Shown piece by piece: positions 1-8,540 of a DNA stretch of 64,000 bases (its first letter is position 1; each line of letters begins with the position of its first letter). Position numbers and translations under genes: made by a program. Below the pieces are notes generated by a model. It saw only the letters and a list, made by a program, of their open reading frames with translations, searched no databases and was not told the origin of the DNA. This DNA is from Streptomyces sp. NBC_01549 (GTDB lineage Bacteria; Actinomycetota; Actinomycetes; Streptomycetales; Streptomycetaceae): NCBI RefSeq assembly GCF_026339955.1, contig NZ_JAPEPW010000001.1, positions 3,808,501-3,872,500 of the forward strand, given 5' to 3'.

Positions 1-67
1 GCCGTGGTCCTTCTCGGGCAAGGCGGTCGACAAGAGCACGAGCGACACCCTGGTGCTCAAGCCGTGA
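1..67 (+). CDS. C-terminal end of an unidentified protein (partial)
   Basis: A reading frame entering from the left edge (first full codon at base 2) codes for 21 residues starting P-W-S-F-S-G-K and ending L-V-L-K-P, then TGA at 65-67. A long hairpin terminator follows at once, which fits a true gene end. Too little remains for assignment. The tail (W-x-F-x4-V) vaguely recalls the C-terminus of penicillin-acylase-type hydrolases, and I remember such a gene at this spot in other streptomycetes, but this is a guess. Confidence 0.5.
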   Translation, partial: PWSFSGKAVDKSTSDTLVLKP

Positions 68-103
68 GCCTTCGACGGCGACCGTGAGCCACTGACGGCG
101 ACA

Positions 104-145
104 GCTGAAAGGGCCCTCCACGCACGCGTGGAGGGCCCTTTCAGC
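104..145. terminator. Perfect 20-bp hairpin, bidirectional terminator
   Basis: Bases 104-123 and 126-145 are exact reverse complements around a 2-base centre. The hairpin lies between the end of the left-edge gene (+) and the stop of the convergent cyclo-ligase gene (-), so it probably ends transcripts from both sides. There is no U-tract, as is usual for GC-rich streptomycetes. Confidence 0.85.
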
Positions 146-157
146 ACCCGGGCTCCG

Positions 158-772
158 TCAGCCGAAGCGGCGCACCCCCGAAGGCGTCACCACCGCGTGG
201 ACGGGACGGTCGTGCGCTTCCGCCGGGACGCGCTCGACGACCTCCGCGTCGTACAGCAGCACCACCAGCGCGGGATCGGCCCCCGCGCGCTCCAGACGGG
301 CCAGCACGCGGTCGTACGAGCCGCCGCCGCGCCCCAGGCGCATCCCGCGCCGGTCCACGGCCAGGCCGGGCAGCAGGACGGTGTCCGCCTCCTGGACGGC
401 CTCGGGGCCGAATCGCTCGCCCGCCGGCTCCAAGAGGGCCATCCTGCCGCTGTGTTGGACACGCTCCAGGGAGCCCTCTCCGGCGTACGCGCCCCAGTCC
501 AGGTCGTTGTCCGCCATCAGGACGGGCAGCAGCACGCGCACCCCGCGCGCGTGGAGCGCGTCCAGGAGTGCGAGGGTGCCCGGCTCGCTCCCCACGGAGA
601 CGTACGCCGCCACCGTGCGCGCCCGCGCCAGCTCCGGCAGCTCCAGCGCCCGCAGGGCCAGGGTTCCGGCGGCTTCCCGCAGGTCGTAGGGTGTCAACCT
701 GCTCCTCACCGCGAGGAATCCTCGCCGCAACATTCGCTTGTCAGGCTCTGCCTCACGTCCGGCGTGGCTCAC
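158..772 (-). CDS. 5-formyltetrahydrofolate cyclo-ligase family protein
   Basis: About 204 residues, the usual length for this family, which converts 5-formyl-THF to 5,10-methenyl-THF with ATP in the cytoplasm (folate salvage). Visible features are an N-terminal R-R-x-F-L-A-V-R helix typical of the basic start of these enzymes, a central L-L-P-V-L strand, and the conserved glycine-rich loop R-L-G-R-G-G-G-S-Y-D-R that binds the substrates. The start is GTG at 772 because AAGGGAG sits 6 bases upstream; the frame stays open further upstream but lacks a ribosome site and would run into galU. It is divergent from galU and convergent with the left-edge gene. Assignment is firm at family level. Confidence 0.9.
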   Translation of the reverse strand: MSHAGREAEPDKRMLRRGFLAVRSRLTPYDLREAAGTLALRALELPELARARTVAAYVSVGSEPGTLALLDALHARGVRVLLPVLMADNDLDWGAYAGEGSLERVQHSGRMALLEPAGERFGPEAVQEADTVLLPGLAVDRRGMRLGRGGGSYDRVLARLERAGADPALVVLLYDAEVVERVPAEAHDRPVHAVVTPSGVRRFG

Positions 773-866
773 GGATCGCTCCCTTACCGTTCCTTGTGCG
801 CTCATATGAGAGTTATTAAGGTGGAGTATCAGATTCTGCTCATAGCCACCGGATATGGTTACGGGC

Positions 867-1769
867 ATGACTGAGTCGCACCCCAGGATCAGCAAGGCTG
901 TCATCCCCGCAGCAGGCCTCGGCACCCGGTTCCTGCCGGCCACCAAAGCCACTCCCAAGGAGATGCTGCCGGTCGTCGACAAGCCGGCGATCCAGTACGT
1001 GGTCGAAGAGGCCGTGTCGGCGGGTCTCGACGACGTCCTGATGATCACCGGCCGCAACAAGCGCCCTCTCGAGGACCACTTCGACCGCAATTATGAGCTG
1101 GAGTCCGCCCTTCAGAAGAAGGGCGACGCCGACCGGCTCGCCAAGGTCCAGGAGTCCAGCGACCTGGCCACCATGCACTACGTGCGCCAGGGCGACCCCA
1201 AGGGCCTCGGCCACGCCGTCCTGTGCGCGGCTCCGCACGTCGGTCACGAGCCCTTCGCGGTGCTCCTCGGCGACGACCTGATCGACCCCCGTGACCCCCT
1301 CCTCGCCCGCATGGTCGAGGTCCAGGAGCAGCACGGCGGCAGCGTCATCGCGCTCATGGAGGTCGCGCCCGAGCAGATCCACCTCTACGGGTGCGCGGCC
1401 GTCGAGACCACCGACGAGGGCGACCTCGTCAAGGTGACGGGCCTGGTCGAGAAGCCGGACCCGGCGGACGCGCCCAGTAACTACGCGATCATCGGGCGCT
1501 ACGTTCTCGACCCGCACATCTTCGACATACTCCGCAAGACCGAGCCCGGCCGCGGCGGCGAGATCCAGCTCACCGACGCCCTCCAGCAGCTCGCGCAGGA
1601 CGAGAAGGTCGGCGGCCCCGTGCACGGCGTCGTCTTCAAGGGGCGCCGTTATGACACAGGCGACCGTGGCGACTATCTGCGTGCCATTGTCAGGCTCGCG
1701 TGCGAACGTGAGGACCTGGGCCCGGACTTCCGGACCTGGCTTCGCAGTTACGTAGCCGAGGAGATGTAG
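867..1769 (+). CDS. galU: UTP--glucose-1-phosphate uridylyltransferase
   Basis: Makes UDP-glucose from UTP and glucose-1-phosphate, the entry to UDP-galactose and wall or trehalose precursors. The 300-residue protein begins with the nucleotide-binding strand A-V-I-P-A-A-G-L-G-T-R-F-L-P-A-T-K, with the catalytic-site E-M-L-P-V-V-D-K-P next to it. Further in are G-D-D-L-I-D in the sugar-nucleotide domain and V-E-K-P-D-P near the sugar site. ATG 867 is chosen because M-T-x-S-H-P-R is the usual Streptomyces N-terminus; ATG 855 in the same frame is possible and neither has a strong Shine-Dalgarno. moeA begins 4 bases after the stop, so the two are co-transcribed. Confidence 0.93.
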   Translation: MTESHPRISKAVIPAAGLGTRFLPATKATPKEMLPVVDKPAIQYVVEEAVSAGLDDVLMITGRNKRPLEDHFDRNYELESALQKKGDADRLAKVQESSDLATMHYVRQGDPKGLGHAVLCAAPHVGHEPFAVLLGDDLIDPRDPLLARMVEVQEQHGGSVIALMEVAPEQIHLYGCAAVETTDEGDLVKVTGLVEKPDPADAPSNYAIIGRYVLDPHIFDILRKTEPGRGGEIQLTDALQQLAQDEKVGGPVHGVVFKGRRYDTGDRGDYLRAIVRLACEREDLGPDFRTWLRSYVAEEM

Positions 1770-1773
1770 GAAT

Positions 1774-3096
1774 TTGAGCAGCGCCGCGACCCGTGTCACC
1801 GGCCAGGACCACCTCTGGTCGGTGACCGAGCACCTGGAGGACATCCTCGCGACCGTTCGTCCCCTCGAACCCATCGAGCTGCAACTCCTCGACGCCCAGG
1901 GCTGTGTCCTGGTCGAGGACGTCACGGTGGCGGTCTCCCTGCCGCCGTTCGACAACAGCTCGATGGACGGGTACGCGGTCCGGGTCGCCGATGTCACGGG
2001 CGCGAGCGAGGAGTACCCGGCGGTCCTCACGGTCGTCGGCGATGTCGCGGCAGGCCAGGGCGAGCAGCCCCATGTGGGCCCCGGTGAGGCAGCCCGCATC
2101 ATGACCGGCGCCCCGCTGCCGCCCGGTGCTGAGGCCGTCGTCCCGGTGGAGTGGACCGACGGCGGTCTGGGCGAGGGTCCGGTCTCCGGGATGCGGGCCC
2201 ACAGCGCCGCCCCCGAGGGCGCCTCCGGCCAGGTGCACGTCCACCGCCCGGCCGAGGCACGCGCGCACGTGCGCGCGAAGGGCAGCGACGTGAAGGCGGG
2301 AGACCGCGCGCTCGAGGCCGGCACGATCCTCGGCCCGCCCCAGATCGGCCTGCTCGCCGCGATCGGTCGCGGCACCGTACGCGTGCGCCCGCGCCCGCGC
2401 GTGGTCGTCCTGTCCACCGGCAGCGAACTCGTCCAGCCCGACGAGGCGTTGGGCACCGGCCAGATCTACGACTCCAACAGTTTCGCCCTGTGCGCCGCCG
2501 CCCGCGACGCCGGGGCCATCGCCTACCGGGTGGGCGCGGTCGCCGACGACGCCGAGACGCTCCGCGCCACCATCGAGGACCAGCTCATCCGCGCGGACCT
2601 CGTGGTGACCACGGGCGGCGTGAGCGTCGGCGCGTACGACGTCGTCAAGGAGGCCCTGTCCTCGGTGGGCGACGAGGACGAGGCGGGCAGCGGCATCGAC
2701 TTCCGCAAGCTCGCCATGCAGCCCGGCAAGCCCCAGGGCTTCGGCACGATCGGCCCCGAGCACACCCCGCTGCTCGCGCTCCCGGGCAACCCCGTCTCGT
2801 CGTACGTCTCCTTCGAGCTGTTCGTCCGCCCCGCGATCCGCACTCTGATGGGCCTGGACGACGTCCACCGCCCCACCACCAAGGCGACCCTGGAGACCGG
2901 CAAGGCGCTGACCTCGCCCGACGGCCGCCGGCAGTTCCTGCGCGGGAGGTACGCCGACGGCAGGGTGACCCCGGTCGGCGGCGCCGGATCCCACCTGGTC
3001 GCGGCCCTCGCCCAGGCCGACGCGCTGATCGTCGTCCCCGAGGACGTCACCTCGGTCGAGTCCGGCACCGAGGTCGAAGTGGTCCTGCTCGGCTGA
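1774..3096 (+). CDS. moeA: Molybdopterin molybdenumtransferase (MoeA/Glp)
   Basis: Inserts molybdate into adenylylated molybdopterin, the last common step of Moco synthesis. The 440 residues show the MoeA order: an N-terminal segment with P-P-F-D-N-S-S-M-D-G-Y-A (about residues 60-71), the lasso domain G-D-V-A-A-G-Q, the MoCF-like domain S-T-G-S-E-L-V followed by Y-D-S-N-S, then T-T-G-G-V-S-V-G, M-Q-P-G-K-P and L-P-G-N-P-V-S-S. Start is TTG 1774 with AGG of the preceding stop region acting as ribosome site; it lies 4 bases behind galU. moaC and a mog-type gene follow, giving a small Moco operon. Confidence 0.93.
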   Translation: MSSAATRVTGQDHLWSVTEHLEDILATVRPLEPIELQLLDAQGCVLVEDVTVAVSLPPFDNSSMDGYAVRVADVTGASEEYPAVLTVVGDVAAGQGEQPHVGPGEAARIMTGAPLPPGAEAVVPVEWTDGGLGEGPVSGMRAHSAAPEGASGQVHVHRPAEARAHVRAKGSDVKAGDRALEAGTILGPPQIGLLAAIGRGTVRVRPRPRVVVLSTGSELVQPDEALGTGQIYDSNSFALCAAARDAGAIAYRVGAVADDAETLRATIEDQLIRADLVVTTGGVSVGAYDVVKEALSSVGDEDEAGSGIDFRKLAMQPGKPQGFGTIGPEHTPLLALPGNPVSSYVSFELFVRPAIRTLMGLDDVHRPTTKATLETGKALTSPDGRRQFLRGRYADGRVTPVGGAGSHLVAALAQADALIVVPEDVTSVESGTEVEVVLLG

Positions 3097-3157
3097 GTGC
3101 CCCGAGTGGCGGTACCGTGTCGCGCACAAGAGGCCCGACCGGGAGCGCCGCGCAGAC

Positions 3158-3637
3158 ATGAGTACGCAGGACCGACTGACCCACATCGACGAGGCGGGCG
3201 CCGCCCGTATGGTCGACGTCTCCGGGAAGGACGTGACCGCGCGCACCGCCCGCGCCAGCGGCCGTGTCCTGGTCTCGCCCCGTGTGATCGAACTGCTGCG
3301 TGGTGAGGGCGTCCCCAAGGGCGACGCCCTGGCCACCGCGCGCATCGCGGGCATCATGGGCGCCAAGCGCACCCCGGATCTGATCCCGCTCTGTCACCCG
3401 TTGTCGGTGTCGGGTGTCAAGCTTGATCTGTCGGTCGCGGACGACGCCGTCGAGATCCTCGCCACCGTGAAGACCACCGACCGTACGGGCGTCGAGATGG
3501 AGGCCCTCACCGCGGTCAGCGTGGCGGCCCTCACCGTGATCGACATGGTCAAGGCGGTCGACAAGGGGGCGGTCATCACGGACGTACGGGTGGAAGAGAA
3601 GACGGGCGGAAAGTCGGGCGACTGGAGCCGGGCATGA
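3158..3637 (+). CDS. moaC: Cyclic pyranopterin monophosphate synthase
   Basis: MoaC completes formation of cyclic pyranopterin monophosphate from GTP together with MoaA. The 159-residue protein, the usual length, has H-I-D-E-A-G near the start, M-V-D-V-S-x-K, the active-site strand D-L-I-P-L-C-H-P-L, and M-V-K-A-V-D-K at the C-terminal catalytic lysine region. GGGAG lies about 10 bases ahead of ATG 3158. The last four bases overlap the next start (ATGA), implying translational coupling. Confidence 0.96.
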   Translation: MSTQDRLTHIDEAGAARMVDVSGKDVTARTARASGRVLVSPRVIELLRGEGVPKGDALATARIAGIMGAKRTPDLIPLCHPLSVSGVKLDLSVADDAVEILATVKTTDRTGVEMEALTAVSVAALTVIDMVKAVDKGAVITDVRVEEKTGGKSGDWSRA

Positions 3638-4146
3638 CGGCACCGTCGTACCGCGCGCTCGTCGTCACGGCCTCGAACAGAGCCGCCGCGGGGGTTTACG
3701 AGGACAGGGGCGGCCCCTTGATCGCCGAGGGGCTCACGGCGTGCGGCTTCGAGGTCGACGGTCCCCGGGTGGTGCCGGACGGCGACCCGGTGGAAGCGGC
3801 GCTGCGCGCGGGTGTCGACGGCGGGTACGACGTGATCGTGACCACCGGCGGGACCGGGATCTCGCCCACCGACCGGACGCCCGAGGCCACCCGGCGCGTG
3901 CTCGATCACGAGGTGCCGGGCATTCCCGAGGCCATCAGGGCGTTCGGAAGAGAGAAGGTGCCCACGGCGGCGCTGTCCCGGGGGCTCGCGGGAGTCGCGG
4001 GACGGACGCTGATTGTCAACCTGCCGGGTTCCACCGGCGGGGTGAAGGACGGCCTGGCCGTCCTGGAGCCCCTTCTGATCCACGCCGTCGACCAGATCCG
4101 CGGCGGCGACCACCCCGGACCCAGCGGCAGTGGGGGTGCGAGCTGA
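3634..4146 (+). CDS. MogA/MoaB-family molybdenum cofactor protein
   Basis: 170 residues of the MoCF fold used to adenylylate molybdopterin before MoeA acts. It has the T-T-G-G-T-G-I-S-P-T-D-R-T-P-E motif (residues about 70-84) that binds the molybdopterin phosphate, and a late L-P-G-S-T-G-G-V glycine loop. The start ATG overlaps the moaC stop by four bases. MogA and MoaB cannot be separated by eye; the gene context (moeA-moaC-this) supports a Moco role either way. Confidence 0.9.
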   Translation: MTAPSYRALVVTASNRAAAGVYEDRGGPLIAEGLTACGFEVDGPRVVPDGDPVEAALRAGVDGGYDVIVTTGGTGISPTDRTPEATRRVLDHEVPGIPEAIRAFGREKVPTAALSRGLAGVAGRTLIVNLPGSTGGVKDGLAVLEPLLIHAVDQIRGGDHPGPSGSGGAS

Positions 4147-4796
4147 ACAGCCCATCCTGGCCCGTCGAACTGGTGGACGGCGATGTCGTCCTCCGGCCGA
4201 TAAAGGTGCGTGACCAGCGGGCCTGGCGCGAGGTGAACCGGCGCAACCGGGACTGGCTGCGGCCCTGGGAGGCGACGATTCCGCCGCCCACGCCCAGCGG
4301 TCCGATAGCGCACCGGCCGACCTACCGCCAGATGGTCCGGCATCTGCGCGCCGAGGCCAACGCGGGCCGGATGCTGCCCTTCGTCATCGAGTACCAGGGC
4401 CGTCTGGTCGGGCAGCTGACCGTCGCCGGGATCACCTGGGGATCGATGTGCTCCGGGCACATCGGCTACTGGGTGGACCAGTCGGTGGCGGGGCGCGGAG
4501 TGATGCCGACGGCCGTGGCGCTGGTGACCGACCACTGCTTCCGCACGGTCGGACTGCACCGCATCGAAGTCTGCATTCGCCCGGAGAACGGACCGAGCCG
4601 CCGGGTCGTGGAGAAACTCGGATTCCGCGAGGAAGGGCTCCGGCCGCGTTATCTCCACATCGACGGGGCCTGGCGGGACCATCTCGTCTTCGCTCTCACC
4701 GCGGAAGAGGTGCCGGAGGGGTTGCTGGGGCGTTGGCGGCGGGCACGATCGATGCGGGGCCGCTCGGAGAACCAGAGCAAGCCCGGTACTCAGTAA
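4143..4796 (+). CDS. GNAT acetyltransferase, RimJ/RimL-like
   Basis: A 217-residue acetyl-CoA-dependent N-acetyltransferase of the ribosomal-protein type. Early L-R-P-I-K-x-R-D and W-R-E-V-N lead to the acetyl-CoA loop around Q-S-V-A-G-R-G-V, then H-R-I-E-V and the typical N-x-P-S-R-R-V-V-E-K-L-G-F-R-E-E-G motif of RimJ proteins. No ATG is near the beginning; the best start is CTG 4143, which overlaps the mog stop (CTGA) behind a G-rich stretch. GTG 4173 would lose only ten residues. It probably ends the Moco transcript, though its substrate has no obvious link to Moco. Confidence 0.82.
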   Translation: MNSPSWPVELVDGDVVLRPIKVRDQRAWREVNRRNRDWLRPWEATIPPPTPSGPIAHRPTYRQMVRHLRAEANAGRMLPFVIEYQGRLVGQLTVAGITWGSMCSGHIGYWVDQSVAGRGVMPTAVALVTDHCFRTVGLHRIEVCIRPENGPSRRVVEKLGFREEGLRPRYLHIDGAWRDHLVFALTAEEVPEGLLGRWRRARSMRGRSENQSKPGTQ

Positions 4797-4973
4797 ATGA
4801 AATGTATGTTCGAAATTGATCGTTGCGCGATCGGCTGAGGGCATTAAATTCGCGCTCCCTGTGGCCTGCTGATCGCATCGGTCACAAAAAAGGCTCGAAA
4901 TATCAGCCGGATCGTGCGACACACCGGCCGAATTGGCAGATGGCCTCACGCAAACCCCTCTACCGTGTGAGAC
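4797..4973. promoter_or_regulatory. AT-richer intergenic region carrying the sepX promoter
   Basis: This 177-base gap is clearly richer in A/T than its surroundings, for example around 4796-4820 and 4896-4910. A short GATCG-ttgcg-CGATC hairpin lies at 4818-4832 and could help end the upstream transcript. No -10/-35 pair stands out, but the composition marks it as the regulatory region of sepX. Confidence 0.5.
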
Positions 4974-6311
4974 GTGAGCAGCAGCGGCCTCATCTACGCA
5001 GTCATCGTCGGGGCCTGGGCCGCCTACTTGGTGCCGATGTGGCTCCGTAGGCAGGACGAGCTGAACGAAGCCCGTCCGACGGAACGCTTCAGCACCGCCA
5101 TCCGGCTGCTGTCCGGACGGGCGGGAATGGAGCGTCGGTACGCCAGGGACCTGCGGGCGCGCTCCGCCGAAGAGGGGGAGCCCAGCGCCGATCCGGACGC
5201 GGTCACCGACTCGGTGGACGTCCGGGCCTTCGCCATGCCTCCGGTCCGGCAGCAGACCAAGGCCCAACTCCCGCCGTCCGCCCAGCCCGAACCGCAGCAG
5301 GCGCCGCAGGCCGCCACCCGCCAGGGTGCCCCACAGGGCTCCTCCGCGGCCGGCCGGGCGGTGCCACAGCAGTCGGCCCCACCCGCGCCGAAGTCGTCGG
5401 CGCCGGAACCGGGGTCGGGACAGGGGGCAGGGTCGGGGGTGGGATCAGGGTCGGCACCGTCGTCGGGTTCGACGTCGAGTTCGGCTTCGGGCTCGGGCTC
5501 GGGATCGGATTCGGCCAACTCCGAGGCCTCCAGGGTTCCGGCCGCGCGGCGGGTCTCCGCGGCGGAGGCCGCGGCGCGCGCCCGGCGCTCGAAGGTTCTC
5601 GCGCGCCGACGGCGTACGACCGTGATGCTCTTCCTCGCGTTCACGCTGGGCGCGATCGTGGCGGCGGTCGGGGGGCTCGCGTTCCTGTGGGCACCCGGCG
5701 TGCCCGCCGTGATGCTGAGCTCGTACATCGTGTATCTGCGTGCCCAGGAGCGCCGGCGCTTCACGTACACCATGGACCGGCGCCGGGCCGAGGCCGCGGC
5801 GCAGCGGTTGCGGGAGCGGCAGCCGCGTCGGCGGCCCACCCTCGACCCCGGCGCCGACGAGCCCGACGACAGCCCCGAGCCGGAGACCGACCCCGGTCTG
5901 TCCGCGCTCGCGGCCGACCGTCGCGCGCTCGTCGAGCAGACCGACCACGCCGAGTGGGTCGACCAGCAGCGTGAGCGTCAGCAGGGCCCCGGCCGGGGCG
6001 ACAGCTGGGACCCGGTGCCGGTTCCGCTGCCGACGTACGTGACCGCGCCGGTCGCGCCCCGGGCCACGTCCAGCGTCGACCTCGGAGCGCCGGACGCGTG
6101 GAGCTCCGCGCGCTCCAGCACCGTCGAGCCGTGTGACGAGGAGCCCGCCGCCGAGGAGGGCCCCGAAGCCGCCGAGACGGCCGAGGCCGCCGACGACGGT
6201 CGTAGCGACGCCCGGCGCGCCGCGTCCGCCCGGCGGGCCCGCGAGCGCGGTCGCACTCCGCTGTTCGACCAGTACGAGGACGGTGAACGGCCGCGCGCCG
6301 CCAACGAATGA
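4974..6311 (+). CDS. sepX: Divisome membrane protein SepX (formerly GlpR)
   Basis: The first 60 residues carry the highly conserved SepX/GlpR block: an N-terminal membrane helix (5-24), then R-R-Q-D-E-L-N-E-A-R and R-F-S-T-A-I-R-L-L. In Streptomyces SepX stabilises the divisome in vegetative cross-walls and sporulation septa (published work on S. venezuelae). Residues 100-190 form a low-complexity Pro/Gln then Gly/Ser linker. Two more hydrophobic segments lie at about 215-239 and 242-256, and an acidic/basic cytoplasmic tail follows. Start is GTG 4974. Only the N-terminal block and membrane segments look conserved; the linker and tail probably vary in length between species. Confidence 0.9.
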   Translation: MSSSGLIYAVIVGAWAAYLVPMWLRRQDELNEARPTERFSTAIRLLSGRAGMERRYARDLRARSAEEGEPSADPDAVTDSVDVRAFAMPPVRQQTKAQLPPSAQPEPQQAPQAATRQGAPQGSSAAGRAVPQQSAPPAPKSSAPEPGSGQGAGSGVGSGSAPSSGSTSSSASGSGSGSDSANSEASRVPAARRVSAAEAAARARRSKVLARRRRTTVMLFLAFTLGAIVAAVGGLAFLWAPGVPAVMLSSYIVYLRAQERRRFTYTMDRRRAEAAAQRLRERQPRRRPTLDPGADEPDDSPEPETDPGLSALAADRRALVEQTDHAEWVDQQRERQQGPGRGDSWDPVPVPLPTYVTAPVAPRATSSVDLGAPDAWSSARSSTVEPCDEEPAAEEGPEAAETAEAADDGRSDARRAASARRARERGRTPLFDQYEDGERPRAANE

Positions 6312-6396
6312 CCAGGCGCTCGGGAGCCCCGGCTGACCAGCCAGGAACGGATTTCCAAGCACCCCGACGGGGATGCTAGAGTTTCACTCGTTGCAA

Positions 6397-6470
6397 GGGC
6401 CTGTGGCGCAGTCCGGTAGCGCACCTCGTTCGCATCGAGGGGGCCAGGGGTTCAAATCCCCTCAGGTCCA
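6397..6470 (+). tRNA. tRNA-Ala (anticodon CGC)
   Basis: A 74-base cloverleaf: acceptor GGGCCTG (6397-6403) pairs with CAGGTCC (6463-6469) through one G-U pair, with discriminator A. The D arm includes GGTAGCGC, the anticodon stem is CCTCG/CGAGG around TTCGCAT (anticodon CGC, reading GCG), and the T arm is AGGGG-TTCAAAT-CCCCT. The 3' CCA is not encoded. Confidence 0.96.
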
Positions 6471-6479
6471 CTGCAATTC

Positions 6480-6512
6480 AGAACCCCGTCGGATTCGTCC
6501 GGCGGGGTTCTT
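6480..6512 (+). terminator. Terminator behind tRNA-Ala
   Basis: AGAACCCCG (6480-6488) pairs with CGGGGTTCT (6503-6511); the inner arm extends further through CGG/CCG, and TT follows. It lies 10 bases after the tRNA. Confidence 0.85.
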
Positions 6513-6536
6513 GCCTGTTCGGCCACATTCTCTCGT

Positions 6537-7022
6537 TCACCGAGTGGTCAGCGGCTTGGCGTAGCAGAGGCTCAGTTCGTGGAAGCGGTAATAGCCGAAC
6601 TTGGTGCAGGGCTCGTAGCCGCTGGAGAGGTAGAGGGCGACCGCCTCGGGCTGCTTGGCGCCGGTCTCCAGGACCATGCGGGTGCGGCCGGCCGCGCGGG
6701 CATCGTCCTCCAGGGCGGCCAGGATCCGTCGGGCGAGGCCGAGACCGCGGGCCTGTGGGGTCACGTACATGCGCTTGAGCTCGGCGTCGCCGTCCGAGTA
6801 GCCCTCTTCGTTCTTGTCCTGGCCGCGCCAGCCGCCGGAAGCGATCGGGCGGTCCCGCTCGTCGTAGGCGAGGAGGTACAGGCCGAGCGGCGGCTTGAAC
6901 ATCGACGCGTCGAGCGGTGTGACATCGCCCTCATCGCCGTAGCGCTCGGCGTATTCGGCCTGCACCTGGTCGTTGAGCTTGACGGCGTCGGGGTGGTCGT
7001 ACGGGACCGGGCGGATATACAT
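6537..7022 (-). CDS. GNAT family N-acetyltransferase
   Basis: 161 residues with a standard GNAT core: the acetyl-CoA binding strand-loop M-Y-V-T-P-Q-A-R-G-L-G-L-A-R-R-I-L, the A-L-E-D-D-A helix, then L-E-T-G-x-x-Q-P-E-A-V-A-L-Y and G-Y near the end. Substrate unknown. ATG 7022 has no Shine-Dalgarno but is preceded 7 bases upstream by a TACGAT hexamer, so the mRNA may be leaderless. The gene is divergent from the exodeoxyribonuclease III gene and convergent with the tRNA. Confidence 0.88.
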   Translation of the reverse strand: MYIRPVPYDHPDAVKLNDQVQAEYAERYGDEGDVTPLDASMFKPPLGLYLLAYDERDRPIASGGWRGQDKNEEGYSDGDAELKRMYVTPQARGLGLARRILAALEDDARAAGRTRMVLETGAKQPEAVALYLSSGYEPCTKFGYYRFHELSLCYAKPLTTR

Positions 7023-7029
7023 GCGGAGT

Positions 7030-7059
7030 ATCGTACATCTATGCGCCCGCTGGGTGGAA
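7030..7059 (-). promoter_or_regulatory. Promoter for a probably leaderless mRNA
   Basis: Read on the minus strand, TTCCAC (7059-7054) and TACGAT (7035-7030) form -35 and -10 hexamers 18 bases apart. The expected start point falls on the A of ATG 7022, so the acetyltransferase would be translated without a leader. Confidence 0.5.
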
Positions 7060-7080
7060 TGGATTAAGTATCGTGCCCGG

Positions 7081-7884
7081 GTGCTGACTGTTACCTCGGT
7101 GAATGTGAACGGGCTCCGGGCCGCCGCCAAGAAGGGCTTCGTGGAGTGGCTCGCGGAGACCTCCGCGGACGTGCTGTGCCTTCAGGAGGTGCGGGCCGAG
7201 CCCGGGCAGCTGCCCGAGGACGTCCGGGCGCCGGAGGGGTGGCACGTCGTGCACGCCCCCGCGGCCGCCAAGGGGCGCGCGGGCGTCTCCCTGTACACCC
7301 GGCGCGAGCCCGACCGGGTGGGGATCGGGTTCGGGTCCGAGGAGTTCGACTCCAGTGGACGCTATGTCGAGGCCGACCTGCCCGGTGTCACCGTTGCCAG
7401 CCTCTACCTGCCCTCCGGTGAGGTCGGCACCGAACGGCAGGACGAGAAGGTCCGGTTCATGGACGAGTTCCTCGCCCACCTGAAGGAGCTGCGCGAGCGC
7501 GCCGCCGCCGACGGGCGCGAGGTCGTGGTCTGCGGCGACTGGAACATCGCCCACCAGGAGGCCGACCTCAAGAACTGGCGCGCCAACAAGAAGAACTCCG
7601 GCTTCCTGCCCGAGGAGCGCGCGTGGCTGGGACGGGTCCTGGACGCGGACGACGGCGGGTACGTCGACGTCGTACGGGCGCTGCACCCGGACGCTGAGGG
7701 GCCGTACTCGTGGTGGTCGTACCGGGGGCGGGCCTTCGACAATGATTCAGGGTGGAGGATCGACTACCACGTCGCGTCCCCGGGGCTCGCGGGCAAGGCC
7801 GTGAAGGGGTTCGTGGAGCGGGCGGCGACGCACGGGGAGCGCTGGTCCGACCATGCGCCGGTGACGGTCGTCTACGAGCTGTAG
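7081..7884 (+). CDS. xthA: Exodeoxyribonuclease III (AP endonuclease, ExoIII family)
   Basis: A 267-residue base-excision repair nuclease that cuts at abasic sites and trims 3' ends, Mg-dependent. The whole family pattern is visible: T-S-V-N-V-N-G-L-R at the N-terminus, C-L-Q-E-V-R (metal-binding Glu), G-D-W-N-I-A-H in the middle, W-S-Y-R near the end, R-I-D-Y and the terminal W-S-D-H-A-P-V with catalytic Asp/His. GTG 7081 gives exactly the standard N-terminus. No Shine-Dalgarno precedes it. It overlaps the convergent MerR gene by 13 bases at the 3' end. Confidence 0.95.
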   Translation: MLTVTSVNVNGLRAAAKKGFVEWLAETSADVLCLQEVRAEPGQLPEDVRAPEGWHVVHAPAAAKGRAGVSLYTRREPDRVGIGFGSEEFDSSGRYVEADLPGVTVASLYLPSGEVGTERQDEKVRFMDEFLAHLKELRERAAADGREVVVCGDWNIAHQEADLKNWRANKKNSGFLPEERAWLGRVLDADDGGYVDVVRALHPDAEGPYSWWSYRGRAFDNDSGWRIDYHVASPGLAGKAVKGFVERAATHGERWSDHAPVTVVYEL

Positions 7885-8522
7885 TCCCGCAGTCGCCGGT
7901 CCAGAGCCATCGACACCTCTGCCTCCACCACGCTCTTCGCCAGGGGGCGCAGGCGTTTGAGGTCTTCCGCCGTGCGGTTTTCCGTGAGGACGATGCCGGC
8001 GAAGAGGTCGGCGAGGGCGTCGGCGTGGTCGCGGACGCGGCGGGCGGCGGTGAGGACGTCGGCCAGGGTGATGCCCTCGCGGACCAGGGCCGCCGAGACG
8101 TCGAGCAGGCGGCGGCTGATGTGGACGATCTCGCCGCCGTCGGTGGCGAGATAGCCGAGGTCGAGGGCCGCGGCGAGGTTCTCCGGGGTGGCCTGGCCGG
8201 CGAAGACGTCGGCGAGCTCCTCGGGGGAGAGGCGGACGGGGGTCTCCTCGGTGGGCGCGCCCAGCCCGAGGAGTTCACCGACGTCACGGCCGTGGTCGAA
8301 GGCCTCGGCCAGCTCCGCGATGCCGCTGAGGGTGTGGCCGCGTTCGAGCAGCGCCGAGATCGTGCGCAGACGGGCCAGGTGCGTGTGGTCGTACCAGGCG
8401 ATACGGCCCTCGCGGCGGGGTGGCGGTATCAGCTTGCGCTCCCGGTAGAAGCGCAGGGTGCGCACGGTGATGCCGGCCTCCTCGGCCAGCTCCTCCATCC
8501 GGTACTCACGCTTCTCCGCCAC
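7872..8522 (-). CDS. MerR-family transcriptional regulator
   Basis: 216 residues. The winged-helix DNA-binding domain at residues 8-75 is clear: M-E-E-L-A-E-E-A-G-I-T-V-R-T-L-R-F-Y, then R-x-G-R-I-A-W-Y and H-L-A-R-L. No cysteine metal site is seen, and the C-terminal part is helical and unassigned, so the effector is unknown. Start is GTG 8522 with AGGG 8-11 bases upstream. Its promoter faces the monooxygenase operon and a short palindrome lies between, so control of that operon and of itself is likely. Confidence 0.88.
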   Translation of the reverse strand: MAEKREYRMEELAEEAGITVRTLRFYRERKLIPPPRREGRIAWYDHTHLARLRTISALLERGHTLSGIAELAEAFDHGRDVGELLGLGAPTEETPVRLSPEELADVFAGQATPENLAAALDLGYLATDGGEIVHISRRLLDVSAALVREGITLADVLTAARRVRDHADALADLFAGIVLTENRTAEDLKRLRPLAKSVVEAEVSMALDRRLRDYSS

Positions 8523-8540
8523 GTGCGAAACCCTACGTCG